Part shown: piece by piece, positions 8,360 through 16,617 of the stretch
Layout: each line of letters opens with the position of its first letter
Position numbering within the stretch: the first letter of the stretch is position 1
Notes under the pieces: model-generated
Told to the model about the DNA's origin: nothing
Seen by the model: the letters and a program-made list of their open reading frames with translations, nothing else
Database searches by the model: none
Assembly (NCBI RefSeq): GCF_041916975.1
Contig: NZ_JAYRYK010000001.1
Location: forward strand, 2,914,001-2,978,000
DNA from: Sphingosinicella sp041916975
GTDB lineage: Bacteria > Pseudomonadota > Alphaproteobacteria > Sphingomonadales > Sphingomonadaceae
Direction: 5' to 3'
DNA: 64,000 bases
Made by a program: the position numbers and the translations under genes

Positions 8360-8690
8360 TGATCCCGAGCTTTCGCGGCTGTTCCATGCATTGGCGGACC
8401 CGACCCGGCGGTCGATCCTCTCGCGGCTCGCGGCGACACCGGCGGGCGTGACGGATCTGGCCGATCCGACGGGGCTGCGGCTGCCCACGGTGATGCGGCA
8501 CCTTTCGGTGCTCGAGGACGCGGGATTGATCACCACGTCCAAGGACGGGCGGGTGCGCACCTGCGCGCTCGTGCCCGAGGCGCTGGAGCCGGCGCGGACG
8601 TGGCTCGATGAACATCGTGCGATCTGGGAAGACCGGCTGGATCGGCTGGATGCATTCGTGATGACCGTGATAAAGGAGAGCAAGGAATGA
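8349..8690 (+). CDS. ArsR-family winged-helix regulator
   Basis: A 113-residue protein from ATG 8349. The core LFHALADPTRRSILSRLA (about residues 9-26) and RLPTVMRHLSVLEDAGLI recognition-helix region are typical ArsR/SmtB winged-helix sequences. I see no CxC metal-binding motif on the alpha-3 helix, so it is not obviously a metal sensor. It belongs to the common subgroup encoded with SRPBCC (AHSA1) proteins. Its stop overlaps the next gene's start as ATGA (8687-8690), so the two are translationally coupled. Confidence 0.88.
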   Translation: MTKHDPELSRLFHALADPTRRSILSRLAATPAGVTDLADPTGLRLPTVMRHLSVLEDAGLITTSKDGRVRTCALVPEALEPARTWLDEHRAIWEDRLDRLDAFVMTVIKESKE

Positions 8691-9583
8691 CACAGGCCTT
8701 CGCCGCGGAGGGTGCAAGTCCCTTCGCGACACTCAGCTTCGAACGGAGCATCGCCGCGCCGCCCGCCGTGCTGTGGGAAGCGTGGACGGCGCCCGCCGCG
8801 CGCGCGATCTGGGCCTCGCCGTCGCCCTCGGTCACGGTCGAAATCCTCGAAAGCGACACAAGGGTCGGCGGCCGCGAGATTTCGCTCTGCAAGGTGGACG
8901 GCGAGCCCGACATTCGCTGCGAGAACGGCTGGCTCGTGCTGGAGCCGGCGGCGCGCAGCGTGAATTACGAGCTGATCTCGTGCGAAGGCGAGATCCTATC
9001 GGCGGCGCTGGTGACGGCCCGGATCGAAGAGACGGACGGGCACAGCCGGCTCGCTGTGACGGTGCAGCTTTCCTCGCTCGCACAGGACATGGCGGGCGGC
9101 TACCGGGAGGGCTTCGGCGCCGGTCTCGATAATCTTGCCGTGGTCGCCGAGCGCACCATGATTTTGCAGCGGGTGATCAAGGCGCCGAAAGCCATCGTGT
9201 GGGGCGCATGGATGAACCCCGAAACGCTGCCGCAATGGTGGGGGCCGGACGGATTTTCGTGCCGCACGAAGCGGATCGATCTGCGCGCGGGCGGCGAGTG
9301 GGTGTTCGACATGATCGCGCCTGACGGCACCGTGTTCCCGAACCATCATCTCTATCACGAGGTCCGCCACGAGGAGCGGTTCGGCTATTCGCTGCTGTGG
9401 GGCGAGAACGGCCCCAAACATGCCGACGCATGGGCCGCGTTCGAGGAGCAGGGCGGGGTGACGAAAGTGACGCTAGGCATGGTGTTCAGCACGGCCGCAG
9501 AATTTCAGGAGGCGAAGGGCTTCGGTGCCGTGGAACTGGGTCAGCAAACCCTGGGCAAGCTGGAACGCTTCGTCAGCCCCTGA
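8687..9583 (+). CDS. Tandem SRPBCC (AHSA1-like) domain protein
   Basis: A 298-residue protein made of two START-like SRPBCC/AHSA1 domains, about residues 15-150 and 160-296. Each starts with the family's entry motif (SFERSIAAPPAVLWEAW and LQRVIKAPKAIVWGAW). The second domain keeps the full PETLPQWWGP...GGEWVFDM pattern; the first is more diverged. The fold makes a hydrophobic ligand pocket. It is coupled to the ArsR regulator by a 4-bp overlap, a frequent pairing in which the regulator likely controls the SRPBCC protein. Ligand unknown. A two-domain fusion is less common than the single-domain form. Confidence 0.82.
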   Translation: MTQAFAAEGASPFATLSFERSIAAPPAVLWEAWTAPAARAIWASPSPSVTVEILESDTRVGGREISLCKVDGEPDIRCENGWLVLEPAARSVNYELISCEGEILSAALVTARIEETDGHSRLAVTVQLSSLAQDMAGGYREGFGAGLDNLAVVAERTMILQRVIKAPKAIVWGAWMNPETLPQWWGPDGFSCRTKRIDLRAGGEWVFDMIAPDGTVFPNHHLYHEVRHEERFGYSLLWGENGPKHADAWAAFEEQGGVTKVTLGMVFSTAAEFQEAKGFGAVELGQQTLGKLERFVSP

Positions 9584-10118
9584 TGGGAACGATGCGCGCC
9601 GCGGCCGGCCGTTCGCTTTCGCGCGCGGTTTCGCGCCAGCTTACGACGCCGAACACAACGTCGATCACGCCGCCGTTGGTGGTGAACGGCATCAGTAGCG
9701 CGCGGTAGATGCCGGGGTGGCCCGTGGCGGTTTCGTAGGGCGCCTCGACCGACAGCGGCACGGCGCGGCTGAGAAGTTCGGGCAAGTAGCTGCTGATACG
9801 CATGAGGAGCGAGCCCGGCGGCGCGTCGGCAAGCCCGATGACATCGGTGTCGACGCCGCCTTCTGCCTGCAGCGCCTCACCAATGAGGCGGAGGTGCGGG
9901 CCTTCGTTTTCATCGAGATCGATGACGAAGCTCTGCGTGCAGCGATCTTCGATCAGCATCGGATCGAAATCGCTCCAGCTGGGCACGCTGCCGGCGCGCG
10001 GCAGTGTCGCCCAATAATTGTGCGCCTGCATATGCAGGCGCCGTTCCTGCGCACCCGTGCTGACCGGCGGCAACGCCTTTGCGCGGCGAAGCGCTGAAAC
10101 CTTGCTGCCGAGTGTCAT
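9573..10118 (-). CDS. PAS-domain protein (PAS_5-like)
   Basis: A 181-residue cytoplasmic protein with no signal or membrane segment. The central region (HNYWATLPRAGSVPSWSDFDP, then a VIDL...LRLIGEAL segment) matches the alphaproteobacterial PAS_5 family (formerly a DUF), a single PAS sensor domain without an output domain. Its function is not established. The start at 10118 follows a GGGAG about 12 nt upstream. Its 3' end overlaps the convergent SRPBCC gene by 11 bp. Confidence 0.7.
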   Translation of the reverse strand: MTLGSKVSALRRAKALPPVSTGAQERRLHMQAHNYWATLPRAGSVPSWSDFDPMLIEDRCTQSFVIDLDENEGPHLRLIGEALQAEGGVDTDVIGLADAPPGSLLMRISSYLPELLSRAVPLSVEAPYETATGHPGIYRALLMPFTTNGGVIDVVFGVVSWRETARESERPAAARIVPIRG

Positions 10119-10193
10119 GTACGCGCTCCCTGAATACAGTGCGCGCGACCCTGCCCCAGCAGGCGTTAACAGCTTGGAAACAAGCGCGCCCGC

Positions 10194-11201
10194 TCAGCTT
10201 GCCGCGACGGTCTGCTCGATCGCGCCGAAAATGCTGTGGCCGGTGCTGTCGTCGACCCAGATGCGGACGCTGTCGCCGTACTTGAGGAACGGCGTTTCCG
10301 GCTTCCCCGACAGGATCGTCTCGACCATCCGCACTTCGGCGAGGCAGGAGTAGCCAAGGCCGCCCTGCGCGATGGGCTTACCCGGCCCGCCGCCTGCGTC
10401 ACGGTTCGAAACCGTGCCCGAGCCGACGATCGAGCCGGCTTCGAGATCGCGCGTCTTTGCGAGGTGCGCGATCAGCACGCCGAAATCGAAGGTCATGTCG
10501 ACATGCGTTTCGGCGCGGCCGAACGGCTGGCCGTTGAGATCGACCTTGAGCGTGCCGAGAAGCTTGCCGCCGTCCCACGCGGCGCCGAGCTCGTCGGGCG
10601 TCACGAACACCGGCGAGAAGGCGCTTGCAGGCTTGGACTGGAGGAAGCCGAAGCCCTTGGCGAGCTCGGCGGGGATAAGATTGCGCAGGGAAACGTCGTT
10701 GACGATGCCGACGAGGCGGATGTGCTGCCGCGCGTCTGCGGCCGAAACGCCCTGCGGGACATCGCCGGTGACGACGACGACTTCGGCTTCGAGATCGCAG
10801 CCCCAGCTTTCATCGGCGAGAACGATCGGGTCACGCGGGCCGACGAACGAATCGCTGCCGCCCTGATACATCAGCGGATCGGTCCAGAAGCTTTCGGGGA
10901 GCTCTGCGCCGCGCGCTTTCCGCACCAGCTCGACGTGGTTCACGTAGGCCGAGCCGTCCGCCCACTGGAAGGCGCGCGGGAGCGGGGAATGCGCCTCGCG
11001 CTCGTGGAAGCGCATCATGGGGATCACTTCGTGCGCGAGATCGGTGGCGAGAGCTTCGAGCTTCGGCGCCGCCACGTCCCAGTCGTCGAGCGCCGCTTGC
11101 AAGGTCGGTGCGATGGCGGACGCGTCCGCGCACCACGCAAGATCCTTCGACACGACGACCAGACGGCCGTCGCGGCCACCCTTCAGGCTGGCAAGCTTCA
11201 T
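10194..11201 (-). CDS. Fumarylacetoacetate hydrolase family protein
   Basis: A 335-residue protein with the FAH fold: the substrate/metal-binding region around GCDLEAEVVVVTGD, the GIVNDVSLRNLIPAEL block and the C-terminal GSGTVSNRDAGG segment. It is the last gene of the hppD-hmgA operon, so it most likely performs the final step of tyrosine breakdown, fumarylacetoacetate to fumarate and acetoacetate. Bacterial FAHs of this shorter type exist; related hydrolases act on other acylpyruvates, so the substrate rests on context. ATG 11201 has a strong GGAGG and overlaps the M20 peptidase stop by 4 bp. No maleylacetoacetate isomerase gene is seen in the window. Confidence 0.85.
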   Translation of the reverse strand: MKLASLKGGRDGRLVVVSKDLAWCADASAIAPTLQAALDDWDVAAPKLEALATDLAHEVIPMMRFHEREAHSPLPRAFQWADGSAYVNHVELVRKARGAELPESFWTDPLMYQGGSDSFVGPRDPIVLADESWGCDLEAEVVVVTGDVPQGVSAADARQHIRLVGIVNDVSLRNLIPAELAKGFGFLQSKPASAFSPVFVTPDELGAAWDGGKLLGTLKVDLNGQPFGRAETHVDMTFDFGVLIAHLAKTRDLEAGSIVGSGTVSNRDAGGGPGKPIAQGGLGYSCLAEVRMVETILSGKPETPFLKYGDSVRIWVDDSTGHSIFGAIEQTVAAS

Positions 11202-12604
11202 TTCTTCCCTCCGGCAAGCGTTTTGATGAGGTGCGGCCAGTAATCGAGGCCGTTGTAGAAGGAGGCGACGGGCGCGTTCTCGTCGAGCCCGTGCGCGCGC
11301 ATTTTCTTCATGTCCATGAAGATCGGCGACACGGCAAAGGTGGGCACGCCCGCGATGCGGAACCACATGCCATCAGTGCCGCCCGACTCCTGATAGGGCG
11401 TGATCGCGACGCCGGGATAGTGCAGCGCGAGCGCCGATTTCACGGCGGCGGTTACGTCGGGGCGCGGCTCCGAAACCGGGCTTGCTGTCGGCGTGCCGCG
11501 CACCTTCCATTCGGCCTTCGGATTGCCGCCCGCCTGTTCGAGCGCGGCCTGCACGGTCGCCACCTCGACACCGGGGAAGATGCGGCAGTTCACCGTACCG
11601 ATCGCGCGCTGCGGCAATGCGTTTTCAGCATGGCCTGCGCTCAGCATCGTGGCGACGCAGGTGGTGCGCATCTCGGGCTCGAATTCCTCGCTCGACGCGA
11701 GCGCGGCGGCGGCTTCGGCGTCGTTCGGGTTTTCGGAGAAACGGCGCAGCATCTCCGCGACCTGCGGCTGCGAGGCTTTCAGTTCCTTCGCCATCGCGCC
11801 GAACGAGGCGCGCGTGACGCTGTTCGCCTGAATCGGGAATTTGAGCGTCTCGACATTCTTGAGGAGCGCGGCGAGATCGTAGATCGCATTGTCCTTGCGC
11901 GGACGGCTGGAATGGCCGCCTTCGTTGCGGATCGTCACGTCGAACGTGGCGAAGGTCTTCTCGGCGACCTGCATCCCGTAGCCGAAGGCCTTTCCGTCCG
12001 GGGTGAGCGCACCGCCGCCCGCGTCGGAATTGAGCGCATATTCGAGCTTCACGGGCTTCAGCGCGTCGACGAGCGCGCGCGTCGTCACCATGCCGGTTTC
12101 CTCGTCGCCGGAGAAGCCGAGGTAGAGGTCGCGGTCCGGCACGAAGCCGCTCGCCTTCAGGTCGGCGAAGGCGCGCGTCAGGTGGGCGACGCCCATCTTG
12201 TTGTCGAGCGTGCCGCGGCCGAGGAAATCGCCGTTCTTCTCGCGCAGCACGAAGGGATCGAACGACCAGTCTTCGGGCTTCGCATCGACGACGTCCATGT
12301 GGGCGAGAAAGGCGACGGGCTGCTTCTTGCTGCCCGCCTTCCCCGGATAGCGGGCGATAAGGTACACGGTCTCGCCCATCGGCACGACCTTAATGTCCGC
12401 GTCCGCGAAGCCCGCCGCTTTCAGATCCTTGACGACGCGCGCCGCGACTTCGGGCACCTTGCCGTGACCCGCGGCGGAGCGAATCTCGACGATGTCCTTG
12501 TAGAGGCTGAGCGCCGCGGTGCCCTGCGGCGAACCCGGTGCGGCGGCATTCGCCATCGGTGCGGCGAGGCACAGCACCGCCGCGGACAGGATCATGGGCT
12601 TCAT
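11198..12604 (-). CDS. M20/M25/M40 family metallopeptidase, exported
   Basis: A 468-residue protein with a Sec signal peptide ending near ANAAAP (about residue 20). Dinuclear-zinc M20 landmarks are all present: H102 and D104 in AHMDVVDA, D134 in GRGTLDNKMG, catalytic and ligand Glu in SGDEETG (168-169), and Asp in NSDAGG. It is likely a periplasmic aminoacylase or carboxypeptidase. It sits inside the tyrosine catabolic operon, 11 bp after hmgA and overlapping the FAH gene by ATGA. It could supply amino acids from peptides for this pathway; that link is inferred. Confidence 0.88.
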   Translation of the reverse strand: MKPMILSAAVLCLAAPMANAAAPGSPQGTAALSLYKDIVEIRSAAGHGKVPEVAARVVKDLKAAGFADADIKVVPMGETVYLIARYPGKAGSKKQPVAFLAHMDVVDAKPEDWSFDPFVLREKNGDFLGRGTLDNKMGVAHLTRAFADLKASGFVPDRDLYLGFSGDEETGMVTTRALVDALKPVKLEYALNSDAGGGALTPDGKAFGYGMQVAEKTFATFDVTIRNEGGHSSRPRKDNAIYDLAALLKNVETLKFPIQANSVTRASFGAMAKELKASQPQVAEMLRRFSENPNDAEAAAALASSEEFEPEMRTTCVATMLSAGHAENALPQRAIGTVNCRIFPGVEVATVQAALEQAGGNPKAEWKVRGTPTASPVSEPRPDVTAAVKSALALHYPGVAITPYQESGGTDGMWFRIAGVPTFAVSPIFMDMKKMRAHGLDENAPVASFYNGLDYWPHLIKTLAGGKK

Positions 12605-12615
12605 ATGGACCCCCT

Positions 12616-13743
12616 TCAGGATTTGCTTTTCCAGCTATCCTTGTAACCGGTCCATTCCACAGCGGAAGCCGCTTCACCGATTTCGAGCGGATCGCGCGTG
12701 TCGATCATCACGGCGTATTCGTCGGTCATCGCCTTGGGCTGCTCGAACATGCGGGTGAGCGCCTTGGGGTGCGGGCCGTGCGTGAAGCCGGTGGGGTGCA
12801 GCGTCATCATGCCGGGGTGGATGTTGTCGCGGCTGAAGAAGTCGCCGTCGTGGTAGAAGAGCACTTCGTCGTAGTCGTCGTTGTTGTGGAAGAACGGCAC
12901 CTTCAGTGCCTTCGGGTCCGTTTCGAACGGGCGCGGCGCGAACGTGCAGATCACGAAGCGGTCGGCCAGGAAGGTCGTGTGCGCCGAGGGCGGCACATGA
13001 TAGCGATGGCTCATGATCGGGCGGATGTCCCGCACATTGAGCCGTGCGACCGAAAGCTCGCCGTGCCAGCCCACGGCGTCGAGCGGGTTGAACGGATAGG
13101 TCATCCACGACACCTGCCCACGCTTCTTCACCGCGACGCGCGTTTCGATGTCGCCCTGCTGGGCGCGGAAGGCGTCGTCGATCTCGGGCGTGTCCATCAC
13201 CGCCGGATCGAAGATCGCGTGCGGGCCCAGAAGTCCCTTGTCGGGCAGCGTGTAGCTGCTGTTGGTCGCCTCGACGGCGAGGATCTGCATCGGCTCGGTC
13301 GGCGCGATGCGCCACATCGTGCCGCGCGGGATGACGACATAATCGCCCTGCCCGATCGCGAGATGGCCGAAATCGCAGAAGAAATCGCCTGCGCCGCGAT
13401 GCACGAAGAGAATCTGGTCGCCGTCGCCGTTGCGGTCGAGGCTCGACATGGCCTCTGCAAGACGCCACAGGCGGATTTCAGTGGCCTTGTTGTGGAGTAC
13501 GACGGGCGCGGACCAGAGCGAATTCGGTGCTTCGTTGATCTGCGTGAGATCGAAGGCGCGCGGTGCGAGGGGACCGTCGAAGTCGCTCCAGCCCGTGGGC
13601 GGATTGCGGTGATAGAAGAAGGCGGCTGGGCCGAAGAAGCCTTCCTTCGACATCTCGCGCTCGTAGGTGCCTTCGGGAAGATCCGCGTGCGCCTGGCGGC
13701 TCGCCTCGCCCTTCACCAGCGGAAAATTGAGGTAGCGCTTCAT
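12616..13743 (-). CDS. hmgA: Homogentisate 1,2-dioxygenase, short bacterial form
   Basis: A 375-residue cupin-fold dioxygenase that opens the ring of homogentisate to maleylacetoacetate. Aligning by eye with the known family, iron ligands are visible as H286 (FFHNNDDYDE), E293 and H322 (FTHGPHP). It is shorter than the roughly 430-residue Pseudomonas or human enzymes, consistent with a divergent alphaproteobacterial form. The neighbour hppD, which makes homogentisate, ends 3 bp upstream of this start, supporting both the assignment and co-transcription. Confidence 0.88.
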   Translation of the reverse strand: MKRYLNFPLVKGEASRQAHADLPEGTYEREMSKEGFFGPAAFFYHRNPPTGWSDFDGPLAPRAFDLTQINEAPNSLWSAPVVLHNKATEIRLWRLAEAMSSLDRNGDGDQILFVHRGAGDFFCDFGHLAIGQGDYVVIPRGTMWRIAPTEPMQILAVEATNSSYTLPDKGLLGPHAIFDPAVMDTPEIDDAFRAQQGDIETRVAVKKRGQVSWMTYPFNPLDAVGWHGELSVARLNVRDIRPIMSHRYHVPPSAHTTFLADRFVICTFAPRPFETDPKALKVPFFHNNDDYDEVLFYHDGDFFSRDNIHPGMMTLHPTGFTHGPHPKALTRMFEQPKAMTDEYAVMIDTRDPLEIGEAASAVEWTGYKDSWKSKS

Positions 13744-13746
13744 GGC

Positions 13747-14829
13747 TCAGGCCTCCGCGGTTTCGAGCACGCCGCGCTCGATCTGGTCGCGCTCGATCGA
13801 TTCGAACAGGGCCTTGAAGTTGCCCTCGCCGAAACCTTCGTCCTTCTTGCGCTGGATGATTTCGAAGAACACCGGCCCCAGCATGTTGCCCGAGAAGATC
13901 TGCAGAAGCAGGCGGGGGTCGTTGTTCTCTGTGGAACCGTCCAGCAGAAGCCCGCGCGCCTTCATCGCATCGACCGGCTCGCCGTGGCCGGGTAGGCGCT
14001 CATCGAGCATTGCGTAATAGGTTTCGGGCGGCGGGGTCATGAAGGGCAGGCCGAGGGCGCGCAGGCCGTCGATGGTTCCGTAGATGTCGTTCGTGGAGAG
14101 CGCGATGTGCTGGATGCCCTCGCCATTGAAGGCCATCAGGAACTCTTCGATCTGGCCGCCGCCCTGTTTCGCTTCCTCGTTCAGGGGAATGCGGATCTTG
14201 CCATCGGGCGCGGTCATCGCCTTGCTGGTGAGGCCGGTATACTCGCCCTTGATGTCGAAATAACGGATCTCGCGGAAGTTGAAGAGCTTCTCGTAGAACT
14301 CCGCCCAGAACTTCATGCGGCCGCGATAGACGTTGTGCGTCAGGTGGTCGATGATCTCGAGGCCTGCACCCTTCGGGTGGCGGTCGACGCCTTCGAAATA
14401 GCGGAAATCGATGTCGTAGATGTCGGCATCGTCGCCGTAGCGATCGATGAGATAGATGAGGCTGCCGCCGATGCCCTTGATGGCGGGGAGCCGGAGCTCC
14501 ATCCAGCCCGTGGAGGTCGGCATGGGTTCGGCGCCGTTCGCGATGGCGTGCGCATAGGCTTTCGCCGCGTCCTTCACGCGGAAGCCCATCGCGCAGGCGC
14601 CGGCTTCATGCTCTTCGGCGAAGAAGGCTGCGGGAGAACGCGGTTCGGCGTTCAGCAGGAAGTTGACGTGGCCCTGCCGGTAGAGCGTTACGTCCTTCGA
14701 GCGATGCTTCGCGATGGGGGTGAAGCCGAGCTGGCGGAACACGCGGTCGACGAGCGCGGGGTCCTGCGCGGCGAATTCCAGGAATTCGAATCCATCGAGC
14801 CCTGCCGGGTTTTCGAAAAGGTCGGCCAT
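13747..14829 (-). CDS. hppD: 4-Hydroxyphenylpyruvate dioxygenase
   Basis: A 360-residue Fe(II) vicinal-oxygen-chelate enzyme converting 4-hydroxyphenylpyruvate to homogentisate. The 2-His-1-Glu iron triad is visible as H162 (IDHLTHNVYRG), H241 (QHIALSTNDIY) and E323 (PVFFEIIQRK). ATG 14829 (MADLFENPAG) follows a GGGAGAG purine tract; a reading from 14883 would run into the operator. First gene of the tyrosine-degradation operon and divergent from a MarR-family regulator, with a perfect palindrome 47 bp upstream of its start. Confidence 0.95.
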   Translation of the reverse strand: MADLFENPAGLDGFEFLEFAAQDPALVDRVFRQLGFTPIAKHRSKDVTLYRQGHVNFLLNAEPRSPAAFFAEEHEAGACAMGFRVKDAAKAYAHAIANGAEPMPTSTGWMELRLPAIKGIGGSLIYLIDRYGDDADIYDIDFRYFEGVDRHPKGAGLEIIDHLTHNVYRGRMKFWAEFYEKLFNFREIRYFDIKGEYTGLTSKAMTAPDGKIRIPLNEEAKQGGGQIEEFLMAFNGEGIQHIALSTNDIYGTIDGLRALGLPFMTPPPETYYAMLDERLPGHGEPVDAMKARGLLLDGSTENNDPRLLLQIFSGNMLGPVFFEIIQRKKDEGFGEGNFKALFESIERDQIERGVLETAEA

Positions 14830-14875
14830 TGACGCTCTCTCCCTCATTTGCTTCGAGTCGTTATTCCGTGATATT

Positions 14876-14891
14876 AGTTTCATATGAAACT
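14876..14891. promoter_or_regulatory. 16-bp perfect palindrome, candidate MarR operator for hppD
   Basis: AGTTTCATATGAAACT is a perfect dyad in the 80-bp gap between hppD and the MarR gene. Size, AT-richness and placement between the divergent regulator and target fit a MarR dimer site. It ends 18 bp before the MarR start. Confidence 0.75.
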
Positions 14892-14909
14892 TGTTGCAAG
14901 TGGAACGAT

Positions 14910-15365
14910 ATGCCTCCGATCCGTCTCGACACGTTCCTGCCCTACCGCGTCGCGGTGCTTTCCGACCGGCTGAGCCAGCGGCTGGCGCGTGTCTATGAAG
15001 GCTGCGGGCTGTCTTCGCCGCAGTGGCGCGTGCTCGCGGCGGTCGCGGAGAAGCCGGGGCGGAGCGCGCAGGACGTGGTGCGGATGACGCCGATGGAGAA
15101 GGCGACGGTGAGCCGGGCCGTCTCCGCGCTCATCGCGCGCGGGCTGATGCGGCGCGCGGCGGACGACCGCGATGGGCGCACCTCGCGGCTGACACTGACC
15201 GCGGACGGCGAGCGCCTGTACGGCGAGATCGCGCCCGGCGTGCTCGCGATCGAGGCGGATATCGCGGCGCGCTGCGACAAGGCCGGGCTCCTTGCCGCGA
15301 TCGATGCGATCGAGAACGGGCTCGGCGCGGAGGACGCGGTGGACACCGTTTCGGTGCGCGGCTAG
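14910..15365 (+). CDS. MarR-family transcriptional regulator
   Basis: A 151-residue protein from ATG 14910 (MPPIRLDTFLPY). The winged helix-turn-helix is visible as SSPQWRVLAAVAE, SAQDVVRMTPMEKATVSRAVSALIARGL and the DDRDGRTSRL wing, all canonical for MarR. It is divergent from the homogentisate pathway operon, so it probably represses hppD-hmgA until an aromatic acid binds, using the palindrome in between. The inducer is not known from sequence. Confidence 0.9.
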   Translation: MPPIRLDTFLPYRVAVLSDRLSQRLARVYEGCGLSSPQWRVLAAVAEKPGRSAQDVVRMTPMEKATVSRAVSALIARGLMRRAADDRDGRTSRLTLTADGERLYGEIAPGVLAIEADIAARCDKAGLLAAIDAIENGLGAEDAVDTVSVRG

Positions 15366-15403
15366 GAGACAGTCCTGCACGGTGTGCCAAGGAATGGACT
15401 AGC

Positions 15404-15706
15404 ATGAATACGGTCGCGGCTTTGCTCGGTATCTTCACGATGGTCATCCAGCTCGTGATCTGGATCATCATCGCGCAGGTCATCATCAGCTGGCTGGTGG
15501 CGTTCAACGTCATCAATACCAGCAATCAATTCGTGCGCAGCCTGCTGACCGGGCTCGACCGGCTGACCGAGCCGATGATGCGGCCGATCCGGCGCGTGCT
15601 GCCGGACCTCGGCGGCATCGACCTTTCGCCGATGGTGCTGATCCTCGGCCTTATCCTCATCCAGCGGCTGGTTCCGGCGCTGGTCTTCGACATCATGGCG
15701 GGCTGA
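15404..15706 (+). CDS. YggT-family membrane protein
   Basis: A 100-residue protein with two hydrophobic segments (about residues 4-33 and 72-97) flanking the conserved TEPMMRPIRRVLPDLGGIDLSP-type segment, the YggT family hallmark. An AAGGA lies about 12 nt before ATG 15404. It is 11 bp upstream of folD and probably co-transcribed. YggT proteins are implicated in osmotic stress or envelope/division roles, without a firm biochemical function. Confidence 0.9.
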   Translation: MNTVAALLGIFTMVIQLVIWIIIAQVIISWLVAFNVINTSNQFVRSLLTGLDRLTEPMMRPIRRVLPDLGGIDLSPMVLILGLILIQRLVPALVFDIMAG

Positions 15707-15717
15707 AAGTTTCAAAA

Positions 15718-16617
15718 ATGACGGCTGAGCGTATCGACGGCAAGGCGTTTGCCGAGGGCCTGCGCGGGCGTGTTTCCGCCGCGGTTGCGCCGTTTCTCGC
15801 AGCGACGGGGCGGCGGCCCGGCCTTGCGGTTGTGCTGGTCGGTGAAGACCCGGCGAGCCAGGTCTATGTCGGCTCCAAACACAAGGCGACTGTCGAGGCC
15901 GGTATGGTGAGCTTCGAGCATCGCCTGGCGGCGGACACGCCCGAGGCCGATCTGATCGCGCTCGTCGAAACGCTGAACGCCGACGAGAGCGTTGACGGCA
16001 TCCTCGTGCAGATGCCGCTCCCGAAGCACATGCGCGAGAGCGCGGTGATTGAGGCGATCGACCCCGAAAAGGATGTAGACGGGTTTCACATCGTGAACGC
16101 AGGACGGCTCGCGACCGGGCTTCCCGGGCTCGTGCCGTGCACGCCGCTCGGCTGCATGATGCTGCTGGAAGATCGAGTGGGCCGCGATCTTTCGGGGAAA
16201 AGCGCAGTCGTGATCGGCCGCTCGAACATCGTGGGCAAGCCGATGGCGCAGCTCCTGCTCGCAGCGAACGCGACCGTGACCATCGCGCACAGCCGCACGG
16301 CTGACCTGCCTGCTGTGGTGCGGGGGGCGGACATCGTGGTCGCCGCCGTCGGACGCCCGGAAATGGTACGCGGCGACTGGCTGAAGCCGGGTGCGGTGGT
16401 GATCGACGTGGGCATCAACCGCATCGCGGCGCCGGAGCGCGGCGAGGGCAAGACACGGCTCGTCGGCGACGTTGCCTACAACGAGGCGCTGGAGACGGCG
16501 AGCGCGGTGACGCCGGTGCCGGGCGGCGTCGGGCCGATGACCATCGCCGTTCTTCTCCGCAACACGCTCGTCGCCGCGCATCGCCGCGCCGGGCTGCCCG
16601 CGCCCGAAGGCTTGTAA
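15718..16617 (+). CDS. folD: Methylenetetrahydrofolate dehydrogenase/cyclohydrolase
   Basis: A 299-residue bifunctional enzyme of one-carbon metabolism that interconverts 5,10-methylene-THF, 5,10-methenyl-THF and 10-formyl-THF. Landmarks are VGSKHKATVEAG with the catalytic Lys (YxxxK type), LVQMPLPKH, the NADP-binding VIGRSNIVGKPMAQLL, and the C-terminal TPVPGGVGPMT motif. It overlaps the marC start by one base (TAATG). 10-Formyl-THF made here is used by PurH, encoded 28 kb away. Confidence 0.97.
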   Translation: MTAERIDGKAFAEGLRGRVSAAVAPFLAATGRRPGLAVVLVGEDPASQVYVGSKHKATVEAGMVSFEHRLAADTPEADLIALVETLNADESVDGILVQMPLPKHMRESAVIEAIDPEKDVDGFHIVNAGRLATGLPGLVPCTPLGCMMLLEDRVGRDLSGKSAVVIGRSNIVGKPMAQLLLAANATVTIAHSRTADLPAVVRGADIVVAAVGRPEMVRGDWLKPGAVVIDVGINRIAAPERGEGKTRLVGDVAYNEALETASAVTPVPGGVGPMTIAVLLRNTLVAAHRRAGLPAPEGL

